Assembly (NCBI GenBank): GCA_014607495.2
Contig: CP053157.1
Location: forward strand, 7,750,001 to 7,814,000
DNA from: Carposina sasakii
Taxonomy: Eukaryota > Arthropoda > Insecta > Lepidoptera > Carposinidae
Length of the DNA: 64,000 bases
Direction of reading: 5' to 3'
Part shown: one piece after another, positions 11,291-23,275 of the stretch
How the letters are laid out: the number at the start of each line of letters is the position of its first letter
How positions within the stretch are numbered: the first letter of the stretch is position 1
Notes under the pieces: generated by a model
What the model saw: the letters and a program-made list of their open reading frames with translations, nothing else
What the model was told of the DNA's origin: nothing
The model's database searches: none
Position numbers and translations under genes: made by a program

Positions 11291-14200
11291 ATGAATAGTA
11301 TATTATCAAATAATTTAGTCGTGCATTGTTTACATAAATTTTTATGCAGGTTTGTAGTTTTTGTCGTATGTAATAATATTATGAAGGTGTGTCCGATGGG
11401 CTTAAAGGCTTATTAATGACTTATTAGTTATACTTCAAGTTTCTGAATCTTTATAGCTAAAAGATCTTGTATCGTCTTCTCATTGACCAAACCGTCCCTA
11501 TCTAATATTTAAGCTTTGTATTCATACATATAACTAAATCAACAATTTTTCTTATTAGATCACCATCATTACCTGTAAGAAATTATGCACGAGGTGTTAT
11601 TTTCCCTGATTTTTTTCAAAATCCAATTTTCCGGAAAGAAGACCAAGCTAAACTCATAGAAGATAATGAATTGACTAAATTAGCAGCACTCCCAGTGAAA
11701 CCTCCACAAGTTTATGAAACTTCTTCTGTGTACCATGACCCCATTGTCAAGTAAGTAATCTCAGTCAGACCAGTGGCAGATTTACAAATTTGCCGCCAGT
11801 AGGCTATTCAATTTGACCTTTGAAAATCAATACACTAATTTAGTTCACAATCATATCAATTACATTTATTCTCTAATGCAATCACGAAATCATTAATTAT
11901 ATCGTAAATTTATATTTTTCCCGGACTCCCTAAAAAAGAAACATACTAATAAGTTTATTTTGTCCCAACAATTTCTACCAAAATTGCAGATACATTTTTA
12001 TCAGTTGATAAAATGATGCGAGCGAAGCGAGTGCGAAATTTTTATCGTTTTCAGCACATACATAAGTTGCCAATGACTTCTACAGGCTCTACTGTGAATT
12101 TGTAACAAAGTTCACACAGTGAACACAGTGTTCTGAAGACTCCGAAAAATGTACATCTCTAGCTGTTCCCGTATATCGACGTAGTTTGATGAGAGAAACA
12201 ATTCGCTAGAACAAACTACCTATCAATTATTGATAGTTTCAGAGAAAAAAATTATTAAAGTAGCCAGTTTTTAGTGGGTCGAAAAATGAAAAAAATATAT
12301 TGTACTTTCATGAGTTTGACATAAAAAATTTTTATATCATAATATGTCATCGTATTGCGCATATTTCAGTATAAATTACAATAGGATTTAAAGAATTAAA
12401 AAAAAAAACAAATTTTAGGTAATATTTTATTAAAAGAAAAGTGCACAATTTCAGCACATAATTTTTTATACTAATAATTATTCACTATTATGTCTATCTA
12501 CAGAAAAAAAATCAGCACTGTACCTTGTGGATAACTAGAGATATTTGCGATTTCATATGTCAGTACCTAAGGTGCCTAATAATTGGTGCTAAATGCATCA
12601 TGGAAATGGATAAGAAATCTATAGTAAAGCGTGAAGCGAACGAAGCTCCTAACGTGTCGAAGGGCGACACGTTAGGGGCCCCGTATCATTGTTACGGCTG
12701 ATAATAGTGTGAGGCAATCATGAGGCAATATATATATCCCGCAATACTATTTACAATAAAATGGTTTAAATTCTTGCAAACAAAACATTCCATTATGTCA
12801 ATTAAATCAGATTTCCCTTGACATAAAAACTGAAAAGAAAAAAAACAAGCACTTAGATGTCCGGTGGTCATATTTCAATGGATCCTGGCTGTTCAGTTGT
12901 TATGTTACGATCATTAGAAAATATTTAATGTTCTTCAATAGTATTCATTCCATAATAATATTATAGAATTCTAGACCACCGGACATCTAAGTGCTTGTTT
13001 TTTTGTACATTATATGTACATTATTTGGTTCTTTTTTAAGCAGTCGGGTTTTTGAATTTTTTAAATTATGTTTTTTTATTCAGTAGTCGTTACATGTTTT
13101 GTTTAGGTAAGTAAAGTAGGTATTCAAAGACCAGATGATGAGAGTGTAGCGTGCGTATGCGATCGATGCTCGCAAAACTAAACACTGGCGCGGGTGTTGG
13201 GCGTTGGGCGTTGGGCGCTCGGAGAGTGCGGCTGGGAAGCGCGGGTTGTTACGTTGAGACACTGCCGCCGCCGCGCGGTCCGTCTTCGCCCGCTGCGCTG
13301 CTCTCATCTATCACTCAGGCGATAATAGTATAGGTTTCGATAGGAATGACTTTCTAAAGGGATTTATTTAAAGTACTTATAAAAAACCATGAGAAAACCA
13401 GTGGACGTGTTTGACTTTTATCCTCTGAAATCAAGTGACCGTCCTCTGAAATCTGCCGCCCCTAGGCCGCGGCCTATATGGCCTATTCATAAATCTAGGA
13501 CTGAGTCAGACACAACACAAGTCATTCTGAAATAATATTCTATTCTATTGCTTATATTTATTTTCACATTATTGTAATACCCTGCTGTTATTCTATATTA
13601 GAATGCATTGCCTTTAACCATTACAACATTGCTCTATGGGGATACCTTTGTTTTTTTTTGTTGGATCCATTGTGTTGGTATCTCTTGGCTGTCAATCATG
13701 TTTAAAGTTTTGATGGCATGGAGATACATACATAATTTAAAGCTACATATTCTCTTGTTCTATGTTTAATTATAAGCCCCCATATACATGTGTTTTGTTT
13801 TAATGAGACTTTTTCTGGATGCATCTCTTGTGTTAAATAGTGATCTGTCATCCACCCTAACTTTGTACAAATATACTTATAAGGCTTTATTTGTATGTCA
13901 TATTCCTATCCCTTTTATATTTGTGAATATTCTTGATGAATTTAAATACAAATGTAGGTGTCTTTTAATTAATTAAAATAATAATTAATTATATTAAAAG
14001 TCCCAACTGCAAGTGTTGTAGTTATTTAAAGATATTATTATTTAAAAAAAGCAAAATATATGTCTACATTTCAGCAAACTTATCAATCACGTAATGGAAA
14101 ATGGAAACAAAAAGTTAGCAAGAAATTTGGTGGAGAAAGCTTTTGAAAATATAAAGAGAAAACAAATTGAACGGTATCATCTAGCTTCAACACCTGAACA

Positions 14201-16523
14201 AAAGGCAAAGATTGAATTAAACCCCAAAGTAATATTATATAAGGCTATTGATAATAGCAAGCCTTTACTTCAGCTTTCACCGATTAAAAGAGGCGGCATA
14301 ACATACCAGGTAATTTTTTAAAATTTGAATAACTCCCAAATGAGTCACATCAAAATAATACTCTAATAAAAGTTATAGCATTTAATTTTTGCAAATAATA
14401 ATTGTTTTTATTGTAAAGCTTTGACTACTGAATAATGTTTGTAACCCCTGCTGTTTGAAACTCTGTTTTTTTTTGTCTTTTGTAACTTTATGTCTAAATT
14501 ATCTTCACATAATGCACGTAACTATAGGCTGTGAGAGGAGCTCTTTTCATAACTTTTAACCACTTTCTGAATTTAAAAAAAGTTATTATTTTTAAAATGG
14601 TCTACTTTTTTACACCATATCTCTTAACAGTTTTATTGATTCGCCTTAAAACAATAGTATTCTTTGCCAGAGCGCAATGAGGTGCCTGTGTAGCTCGCAG
14701 TGACAGCATACGTTAGCGCGGTCACTTTGCCAAATTTTGCGATATAGGCTGTACTTGAAATATCTTGGTAATTTTTGAAGATAATAAAAGCAGACTCTTT
14801 TTTATTGAGTTACTTATTTATTAGATATAGATATGCTGCTGATAACAAAAACTTTGGTGTGACTCATCATACCAATCTCAAAAAGTAAAACTCTTGTTTA
14901 TGAGGTATATTATTATGTTAACAGTAAATGAGTACCTTGTAGCAAACTATAAAATAAAGGAATAAATATAATTGGTCCCCTTCTAATACACATTGTATCA
15001 GTCTGAGGCCGCACTACGGCAAAACCACCGCGGTTTTTAACTGCCTGATTTTGTGAGTAGGGGAGGGTTGGATATTACCGAGCCCCTAAGGTCTTAGGTC
15101 CATAATTAGGAAAACGTTTGATATTATATTAAACAAAATGCAATAATTAGTAGAATATTTATTCAGGTAATATTTATTACGGTATGTGTATACCGTATGA
15201 CAAAAAAATCCAAAGTTGAAATAGAAATTAATTATTTTAAAATAACAAAGATCTTTAGAAACGTAGTATTGTCAAACTGGTTCGATAATACCGTGCTTAG
15301 GTTTGATGAAATAGTACCCACATAAATGAGTAAGTAACCAAAAAATAATAATAACAAATGTATACAAATCAAAGATTTTTTACAAGAAGTTAAGGAAACC
15401 CCAAGGGTACCCAAACCCTGTTTGAAAAATTAGATCACTGCCTATATAAAGTATGACGATATAGGTACCTATGTAAGAAAATTTTGAATTATTTATTATT
15501 ATTTTAATGAAATGTTCATATTTTCTAGATCCCATGACTTCTTCTTATTCCTTGGCACAGATTCATCCATCTAAAACGAAAATATAATTGAATTATACTA
15601 TGTTGATTTGTATGTATGTTTTTTTTCATAGTTGATTATTTCGCGCCCCGGGGCGCGATATTGTCAAACTTGGTCATTTTAATTTTTAACTTCCAAATAA
15701 TATTGAAAAGTTTAAAGTATGTAAAAACGTATAAGTAACATTAATTCTACATTGTATAAGCTTTAAAAATTTATGGTATCAAAGTGTTATAATAACACAG
15801 TATCACTTACCCCTTATGAAAAGTATGTACGAAATTTTAAAAGGAATGACGGAAAAAACTTCTGCAAGACATGCTGTCTCCATCGTTCCCCGGAAAGTAC
15901 CGGCGATGCGCGGAGTAGGGTGTAGACATGTCGAGCTTCGATGTTATGCACTGTAGTGGATGGTTTTTGATATATGCTGATGCGCGGAATTATCAATCGC
16001 GCGTAATATCCAACTCTCACCTAAAGGAAACATGGAAGCAGCCGCACCGACGGTTTTTTTCCGCGACTGATTTTAAAACCGCGTTTTGGCTTAGGTTCAA
16101 ATTTTAGGCTCATAGAACTTATATTCGCAGTTTTTAACCGTAGTGCATGTGTCTCGAGCGGTTTTGCGGTTACGCGATTAACCGCTTGTGGGGAAAAAAC
16201 CATAGTGCGGCCTTAGCCTTACTTGGTCTGTAATTTGTATCATGCATCACAACATTCACAACTAAAAACCTATTTGACATAAATTCCTTCAAACTTATTT
16301 GCAGGTCCCAGGTCCCATAACAGAGAAGCGGTCTTTGTTCTTGGCGATAAAATGGCTTTTAGAGGCAACCTATGAAAAGGATAGAACAGTGCATTTTCCT
16401 GAGCAATTCGCGTGGGAAGTCTTGGATGCTGCAAACAATTCTGGAAAGGTGGTGAAGAGGAAACAAGACCTGCATCGTCAATGCGAAGCTAATAGAGCCT
16501 ACGCACACTACAGATGGCAGTAG
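11291..16523 (+). CDS. mRpS7: Mitochondrial ribosomal protein S7 (uS7m), 4 exons, complete
   Basis: This is a component of the small mitoribosomal subunit, acting in the matrix, where uS7 nucleates the head domain by binding 12S rRNA. Exons are 11291-11349, 11559-11750, 14075-14309 and 16305-16523. All introns are GT-AG, and phases join to 705 nt (234 aa; human MRPS7 is 242 aa). The N-terminus (MNSILSNNLVVHCLHKFLCR, then RNYARG) is basic with few acidic residues, fitting a mitochondrial targeting peptide. The uS7 core starts at KLINHVMENGNKKLARNLVE, with the usual helix AFENIKR following, and ends in RKQDLHRQCEANRAYAHYRW. The start is the only ATG giving an open first exon. Introns 2 and 3 hold MITE-like insertions (12837-13004 and 15003-16217). 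The gene is divergent from RPA43. Confidence 0.92.
12640..12676. other. Short perfect hairpin in mRpS7 intron 2
   Basis: CTAACGTGTCG and its inverse CGACACGTTAG flank a 5-base AAGGG loop. It is probably the end of a degraded repeat, not a transcription terminator. Confidence 0.5.
12837..13004. mobile_element. Foldback MITE in mRpS7 intron 2
   Basis: About 30-bp terminal inverted repeats (left AACAAGCACTTAGATGTCCG then GTGGTC; right the exact inverse) enclose about 105 bp of AT-rich sequence with no coding capacity. Total length is about 168 bp. Confidence 0.75.
13080..13335. other. GC-rich patch in mRpS7 intron 2
   Basis: The GC content is far above its surroundings, with a GGGCGTT triplication near 13200 and a CCGCCGCCGCGCGG run near 13265. 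Overlapping open frames on both strands result from base composition and have no recognisable domain. It may be part of a foreign insertion. Confidence 0.3.
15003..16217. mobile_element. 1.2-kb TIR element in mRpS7 intron 3
   Basis: The ends match as inverted repeats: left GAGGCCGCACTACGG and right the inverse of AAGGCCGCACTATGG, with additional inverted similarity inside (AAAACCACCGCGG region against CCGCGGTTTT-like sequence near 16150). There is no long ORF. A perfect 16-bp palindrome CGCGCCCCGGGGCGCG lies at about 15645. The element ends 88 bp before the exon 4 acceptor of mRpS7. Confidence 0.55.
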
Positions 16524-16814
16524 TTAAGTATTTTGTTACCTATAACAATAGTTGATATTATTGTAAAATATATGTATGTAGTTCTATTACATGTAGTTTG
16601 ATTTATTGCATACTGGTACCTTATTCCTCTATGCTGGTACTAATATTGATTATGTAAGGGTTAGGCATCAAAGTTTAACTATTAAATATGTTATTTAATT
16701 ATTATTAGTTTAGTAAACACATATATAAATATTATTACTACTTATTTAATAATGAACTACCTAAATTGAAAACTAAATATTTATAATTTGATTAGGGCAT
16801 AATTTACTAGTATT

Positions 16815-18562
16815 GTTTTTTTAAACGAAAAACCGACTTCCTACCAAAACTCGAGCTTACTAAAGTATAACTTTTTAAAAAAAATAAAACCGACTTCAAA
16901 TGCGTGAACACACAAAAAAAAACGAAAAATTAAAAAAATAATTCGTAATATCTATTACCTAATACTATAATTTTCCTAAACTATGTCAAAGTAATTAAAG
17001 TTAAACCAGCTAAATATCTTACAATAGTTATACTTATATACCTATTGTTTTTTGGAGTCGGTGCGTTTGAGTGAGCGACCCGAAGGCGGGCAGACGCTTG
17101 AGGGCAGACTACGTTGACGCTCGTATCAAAAATACTGAATTTCGGGATGCGCAAATTTTCAAATTATTGCTTTCTTTTTTGTTTGTTGTATTCTATTGTA
17201 TTTGTTATTCTTAGTTGGTATAGGTTTTGTTGTACCAGGCTTAACATACAACTTATTTCTTAATATTTTTTGTTTCATTGGGTACTTTTTTCTTATTTCA
17301 TTAGGTTTAATATTCATTTATTACTGGCACCGACTCCAAAAAACAATAGGTATATAAGTATAACTATTGTAAGATATTTAGCTGGTTTAACTTTAATTAC
17401 TTTGACATAGTTTAGGAAAATTATAGTATTAGGTAATAGATATTACGAATTATTTTTTTAATTTTTCGTTTTTTTTGTGTGTTCACGCATTTGAAGTCGG
17501 TTTTATTTTTTTTAAAAAGTTAATTATTTATTATTAAATTTAAATGGGACCACCCTTGAGGTATTACCTATACGCCGAAAAAAGATTTGTTCAAATCGGT
17601 TCATAATTGGCGGAGTTATCGTGTAACAAACATAGAAAAACATACGGGTCGAATTGAGAACCTCCTTTTTTTGAAGTCGGTTGAAAATTTTACTAAAGGG
17701 AAAATATATATTGCGTTAAGCCGTGTACGACGTTTAGAAGGCATAATATTGTCAGATTTATATGCCAGCAAATGATTAAATAGGCCACATGACAAAAGAG
17801 AGAAATGACTAGGCTTCGAAACTTTACGTTTGACAATATAAGCAACATATACCTATAATTACACTCCTTCTTCCCGCCCTGTTCCCAATCATTTGGAGTC
17901 GGTGCAATATGTAGGTACTCTTCTTTCATTCATCCCTATTATCCGTCATCTCGTTATTCTCATATCTACCTCTTCCTCTATAACCATCTTACTTCGGACA
18001 CGGCTTAACGCAATATATAATTACACGACTTAACACAATTATCTTCATCTTCATAAGCCTATTGCAGTCCACTACTGGACGTAGGCCTCCCCCTGCCATA
18101 GGGGGATTTTGTTACTAAAAAGTTCCACTATCTGTTTTTCGGCGGCTCCATCATCAGACCCTCGTTTCATTTATATTATGTGTAGCTGACCAAAATTCTC
18201 TGTAAAAATCTAAAAACGGACTACTCGTGCCTTTTATATTTGAGGATATCCCTAGATTCCTTAGAGATTCCATCATCAGATGTTATGTTTTATATGTAGG
18301 TGATCAAAACGCTCAGTAAAAGTATAAAAACAGACTACATGTGCCTACAATATTCGAGGATTGCCCTCGATATCTCCAAGATCCCATCATCAGATCCTGA
18401 TGTGGTGAATATGGGACCAACCTGGAAGTATACCATGACCAACTATAAAAAAAAATGAAATCGGTTCATAAATGACGGAGTTCTGAGGTAACACACATAA
18501 ATAATAATAATAAAAAAAAACATACAGACGTATTGATAACCTCTCTTTTTGAAGTCGGTTAA
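16815..18562 (-). mobile_element. Composite TIR element, minus-strand short copy (ORF-less), interrupted
   Basis: Its ends are AAACGAAAAACCGACTTCC at 16822 and TTTTTGAAGTCGGTTAA at 18546-18562, matching the termini of the plus copies at 34.5-55.6 kb. It lacks the segment carrying the LINE-like ORF: sequence joins directly from the ATATGTTGCTT block to the ATATTGTCAGACG block. The interval 16868-17685 is a later insertion of another MITE complex, located in the subterminal AAAGTAAAATTTTACTAAA palindrome. Confidence 0.75.
16868..17685. mobile_element. Foldback MITE complex inserted in the composite element
   Basis: Two long inverted arms, 16868-17064 and 17327-17522, are almost perfectly complementary (one indel in a poly-A run) and enclose a 262-bp loop. 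The right arm is followed by about 160 bp ending in TTGAAGTCGGTTGAAAA. This tail also ends a simpler copy at about 18994-19257, so the unit is a MITE with ACCGACTTC / GAAGTCGGT termini carrying an additional inverted duplication. Confidence 0.75.
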
Positions 18563-18607
18563 AAATACCCATCGATCCCGAAATTTTAGCCAAGGTAGGT
18601 GGAAATA

Positions 18608-18755
18608 TTGATATGACGAATATCGATGTTACCGAATCATGGATGTTTCTATACTTATCTATGTATTATATACCGTTGCTTAGTACCCACGACACAAGAC
18701 CTTAGGGATCTTAGTGTAGGACTAGGTTAATGTGTTGTCTAGTGTGTGGAAAAAA
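18608..18755 (+). mobile_element. SINE fragment (body and tail, no tRNA head)
   Basis: Matches the body of the minus-strand SINE at 21271-21518: ATCATGGATGTTT, then TTATATACCGTTGCTTAGTA, then CACAAGACCTTAGGGATCTT and GACTAGGT. The tRNA-like head is missing. Confidence 0.7.
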
Positions 18756-18825
18756 AGTTCACTACCTCAAAATAAATGTAATACCTACACTAGTAGCTAG
18801 ATTGTTATATTTATTTTACCCCTTA

Positions 18826-18890
18826 CCACGTGGGACTTAATGGGCTGACTGGTGACAAGTAGACCAGTTAGCCCATTAAGTCCCACGTGG
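18826..18890. other. 65-bp hairpin with 28-bp arms and one mismatch
   Basis: The left arm starts CCACGTGGGACTTAATGGGC; the right arm is its inverse with one mismatch and ends CCACGTGG. The loop is GACAAGTAG. It stands alone between a SINE fragment and a TA-flanked MITE. Confidence 0.85.
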
Positions 18891-18947
18891 GTGTGTAAAT
18901 GGCACACTTCTGTCCAACCTCTTTGGGGGATAATGGACGTGACTATA

Positions 18948-19577
18948 CAGCGTGTTTTTTTGTGGCCACCTTTAACGAAGGGTACGTGTATAATTAACTT
19001 TATTAAAAAAATAAAACCGACTTCAAATGCGTGAACACAAAAAAAAACTAAAAATTAAAAAAAGTTCATCCCCAATTTTCCACCCTTGGGGGTTGTTTTT
19101 TTATTATTAAATTTAAATGGGACCACCCTTGAGGTATTACCTATACGCCGAAAAAAGATTTGTTCAAATCGGTTCATAATTGGCGGAGTTATCGCGTCAA
19201 ACATAGAAAAACATACGGGTCGAATTGAGAACCTCCTTTTTTTGAAGTCGGTTGAAAAGTAAGTTTATGCCAAAAAAATGCTGGAAAATTTTTTTTTTTG
19301 AAAATTTTTTTAAATTCCTTGGTCGTGCGAAATTTATAGTGTCTAGTGTTTATGTTAGTTTTTTTTATAGACAGATATTAATTATTTTTCGTGAAAAAAT
19401 CCTGCTACGCGCGTCTATGTGCATTTATGCAGAAAAACGCAGTCTATTTACTCAATTTTGGACCCTAATATTTTGGAAACCAGACACTTCCCAGGTATGC
19501 TTCCATGGAGAAAAATGATCGTGATGATGAGGAGATTCCGTAGTTTTCGGGAACTTTGACGACCAAAAATCATCCTG
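18948..19577. mobile_element. TA-flanked MITE (CAGSRTG...CATCCTG), with a nested MITE
   Basis: Flanked by TA on both sides (18946-18947, 19578-19579). The right end CCAAAAATCATCCTG and the internal segment (GACACTTCCCAGGTATGCTT, then CCATGGAGAAAAATG) match the uninterrupted copy at 62548-62938. A different MITE with ACCGACTTC/GAAGTCGGT termini is inserted at about 18994-19257. TA flanks suggest mobilisation by a Tc1/mariner-type transposase. Confidence 0.7.
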
Positions 19578-20349
19578 TATGTATTTACATTGTCTCGTAG
19601 AGGATGCGGAAATGTGTGCATATTACGTAAAATGTGAATTTTATAAATGTTAAAAGCCCGATATCTGACGAACGTACGAAAAAAGTGTTTATATAATTTT
19701 TATAGATAATTGTAAACTACAACTTTTAACTAACCTATTTTCATGATACTATTTGCTGTTATCGAGAAAAATGATAAAAAAACCTTAATTTTGCATGTTT
19801 GACCTTGGGTAAATTATTTTGCACAAGTGAGTGGGATCGATGGGGATTTTTGATTTTATTAATTACTAGTGGCCCGCCCTCGCTTATCTTCGGTAAATAT
19901 CAGTACATAGCTACGACTTCATTGTAGGTACAACGGTTTTCGTAAAAAATTGGAACTCCCGTTGGTCCCCTTCCCGTGGAAATTTCGGGATATCCATTTT
20001 TAGTGCTTCCTTGTAGTCCCTAATCCAATTTCAGCTTCATACAAATAGCAGTTTTCGTAAAAAAAATAATTTCCGTGGTCCCCTTCCCGTGGGAATTTCG
20101 GGAAATCCGTTTCTAGTGCTTCCTCGGGGTCCCTAATATACATACAGGTGTGATTTGAAGTCAAGTGGTTTCGATTTGGATTTGGATGCCAAATTACAAT
20201 AGGGTCCTCACATTGAAAAACTAAGTAAGAAACTTAGTTCTGCAGCCTATGCAGTTAAGAGAATTCGTCTACTGACAGATGTCGAGACTGCTAGAATTGT
20301 TTATTTTAGATATTTCCATAGTATATTGACATACGGTATTTTTTTATGG

Positions 20350-22027
20350 ATAACTCGATGAGCTGGAAGAGGAAACGAGTAAGTTGCAGTGGGATATTGT
20401 AGGGTTATCTGAGGTCCGAAGACAGGGAGAGGATACGATAACCCTGAAATCTGGCAACTTACTCTACCACCGGGAGGGTGATCGTAAGTCCCAGGATGGT
20501 GTTGGGTTTATCGTCCATAAGTCCCTCGTGAACAGCATCGAATCCATCACGAGTGTGTCGAGCAGGGTAGCATACCTGATACTCGAGTATCAAAAAGGTA
20601 CTCGTTGAAGGTCATCCAGGTATACGCGCCGACCTCGACACATCCGGATGACGAGGTGGAGGTTATATATGAGGACATAAGTACAGCCATACATACCTCT
20701 AAAACTAATTTCTGTGTTATGGGGGACTTCAATGCGAAACTGGGCAAGCGGGGTGAGAATGAGTTGAAAATGGGACAATTTGGATGCGGCGACAGGAACC
20801 CCAGGGGCCAAAGGCTGGCCGATTTTCTAGAGATGGAGGGACTCTTTATGATGAACTCCTTCTTCAAGAAGCCGCCTCATAGGAAATGGACCTGGCTCCA
20901 TCCCAACAAGCACACGAGGAACGAGATAGACTTCATATTGACCACCGATAGACGGATATTCAATGATATCTCAGTGATCAACAGGGTGAAAACCGGTAGC
21001 GATCACCGAATGGTTCGAGGCACTCACCTTCGGTTCGCAGACGACATCGTGGTCATGGCATAATCGCTGAAGGATCTAAGCACAATGCTCGATGGCCTCA
21101 ATCGAGTCTCCCAACAGGGGGCCTGAAGATGAACATGGACAAGACTAAGATCATGTCGAACATCCATGTGCCGCCCACTCCTGTACTGGTTGGGAGCTCG
21201 ATGCTCGAAGTTGTTGACGAGTATGTTTACCTGGGACAGACGGTCAAACTAGGTAGGTCCAACTTTGAAAATAAATAAATAATAAATAAATATTCACACT
21301 CTTCACAACACATTGACCTAGTCCCACACTAAGATCCCTAAGGTCTTGTGACGTGGGTACTAAGCAACGGTATATAAATACATAGATAAGTATATAAACA
21401 TCCATGACTCGGAAACAAACATCGATATTCATCACATCAATGTTTGCACCTACCGGGATTCGAACCCAGGACCTATGGCGTCGCAGGCAGGGCCACTACC
21501 AACTACACCAATCGGCCGTAAAAAGGAGGTAAATCGGCGAATCCAACTCGGCTGGGCAGCGTTCGGGAAACTACGAAGCTTATTTGTGTCCAAGATACCC
21601 CAGTCCTTAAAGACGAAGGTATTCAACCAGTGCGTCTGATGATCTACGGTGCCGAGACGTGGTCTCTGACTATGTGCCTCATAAAGAAGCTCAGGATCGC
21701 ACAGCGAGCGATGGAGAGAGTTATGCTTGGGATCTCTCTGCGTGATCGAATCAGAAATGAGGAGATCCAAAGATCAAGTGGCAATGGGCAGGGCACATAG
21801 CTCGAAGAACTGATGGCCGATGGAGTCGGAAAGTTCTAGAGTGGATACCACGTATCGGCAAGCGCAGCGTGGGAAGGCCACCCGCGAGGTAAACGGACGA
21901 CCTGGCCAAGGTCGCTGGCGTCGGTTGGATGCAGGCGGCTTCCGACCGGTCGGAGTGGAGGTTGTTGGGGGAGGCCTATGTCCAACAGTGGACTTCTCAG
22001 GGCTGTAAATGATGATGATGATGATGA
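20350..22027 (+). mobile_element. RTE-clade LINE with internal deletion
   Basis: An AP-type endonuclease domain is readable in two frames (20384-20608 and 20605-21014): WDIVGLSEVRRQG, VYAPT, VMGDFNAKLG, NEIDFILTTDR and GSDHRMV are its conserved motifs. At about 21015 it is fused directly to the RT catalytic segment LRFADDIVVMA, so most of the RT domain is deleted. The remaining C-terminus is present in broken frames (YGAETWSLT, KWQWAGHIAR, GRPPARWTDD-like, [11 protein letters not shown]). The end is a (GATGAT)n tail at about 22008-22027. Imperfect flanks TTTTTTTATGG and TTTTATTATGG look like its target-site duplication. A SINE is inserted at 21271-21518. Confidence 0.8.
21271..21518 (-). mobile_element. 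tRNA-derived SINE with (ATTT)n tail, inserted in the RTE element
   Basis: On the minus strand the head holds an A box (TGGTGTAGTTGG at 21499-21510) and a perfect B box (GGTTCGAATCC at 21456-21466), the internal pol III promoter of tRNA genes. A body of about 140 bp follows, ending in an (ATTT)n-like tail at 21271-21293. A second RTE copy (24.5 kb) shows the uninterrupted target AACTTTGAGAAGGAGG. The body recurs at 18608-18755. Confidence 0.8.
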
Positions 22028-22654
22028 TTTTATTATGGGGAAGCGCAGCTGATTGGGAGTCTTATCTTTATCTTGCAAAAAAGAGCTGTCGGTGCAATTC
22101 TAAACTTAGGGTCCAGGGTCACATTACGTGAGAAATTTAAAGAATTGAATATAATGACTTTAGCTTCGAATTATATTTATGAAAATTTATTATATGTTCA
22201 TAAGAATTTAGATAAATTTAATAAAATGTCTGATGTGCCCAAAATAAATACAAGAGGTAAGAACAGACTTGGTGCTCATGTGTCCCGTCTCCGCAAAGTC
22301 AGACACTTCACTGAAATAGTGTCACAGTAATAGTAGAATCATGCAGTGTGTCAGACCTAATGTTGGTTTTGCCATAAAGGAGAACTGTCTAGCAGCTCTC
22401 CTGGATTTCGTCTTTAGGCGACCTTAACTCTTATTAGCTCCACGTTGGTGGCTATTAAGCCCCGAATCGCTAACTTATGCCTAACAGACCGTAACAAATC
22501 GCACCTTGGGGTGGTGACCGTTGCCAAAGCAAAAGCTTTGCGATTTTTTTTTTTGGTTGTTTAAATTCACCTCCTTTTTTGTTTGGTAGCAGTTTCATTT
22601 TGGGGTGCGAACATAGAAAGTAACATATAATTGGACAATCGACAAACAAGTTGT

Positions 22655-22818
22655 TGTAGCGGAGCCATCTATCGGATGCAGGAGAGAACCACAATCTAAT
22701 GCAAAATCCTAGAACGCGATATCGAAGTTCCTCACAATGATTGGAATATATATATGGGCCACACAACTACTAGTGGCCCGGTGGGGCCGGAAGCGCTTCC
22801 CTTTTCACCAACCCTACA
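22655..22818 (+). repeat. 5' LTR of the TRIM-like element
   Basis: 164 bp, TG...CA ends, preceded by GTTGT and followed by TTGGTGACCCC. Confidence 0.85.
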
Positions 22819-23275
22819 TTGGTGACCCCTGTGAACTGGACATACGCAACCTGCCTTCAAGAAACTTCACCATTATCGCAGCACTCCGCTACCAGGTACA
22901 GCAGCATCACCTCTCCTCTCCTTCCACGACAGCAGCAGCAGCACGCCAGCAGCCAGCAGATTCATAAGAAGCCGCCATGACAGCTTCCTGGACCTGTTAG
23001 CAACGCATGCACGCAACGGCATCACAGCACGACATGGTACCAGTCTACGCGCAGACCAGACACATCAGCCGTATCACGTTCCCAGTCGCCTCAAAGACTA
23101 GAACGCATCGCCTGCAACATGTTCCCAGTCGACTCACCGACCAGAACGCATCTCGCCTGCACGCTCGTCGCAACACTTTCCGGTCGACTCACTGACCCGA
23201 ATGCATACTTGTGAGAGTACACGCTGGGTGCTGCCGAAGAAAGACATATCGACCTCCGGTCTGGAAGGGGAGTGA

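Noticed and set aside
13080..13333. Overlapping open frames on both strands in a GC-rich patch
   Set aside because: They lie within mRpS7 intron 2, are caused by base composition and show no motif.
17587..17775. Plus-strand 62-codon open frame
   Set aside because: It spans the border between a MITE tail and the composite element and has no domain; other copies do not conserve it.
20384..21063. Treating the endonuclease ORFs as a host gene (they resemble proteins labelled craniofacial development protein 2-like)
   Set aside because: Such labels are a common mis-annotation of RTE endonucleases; the copy is frameshifted, internally deleted and ends in a (GATGAT)n tail.
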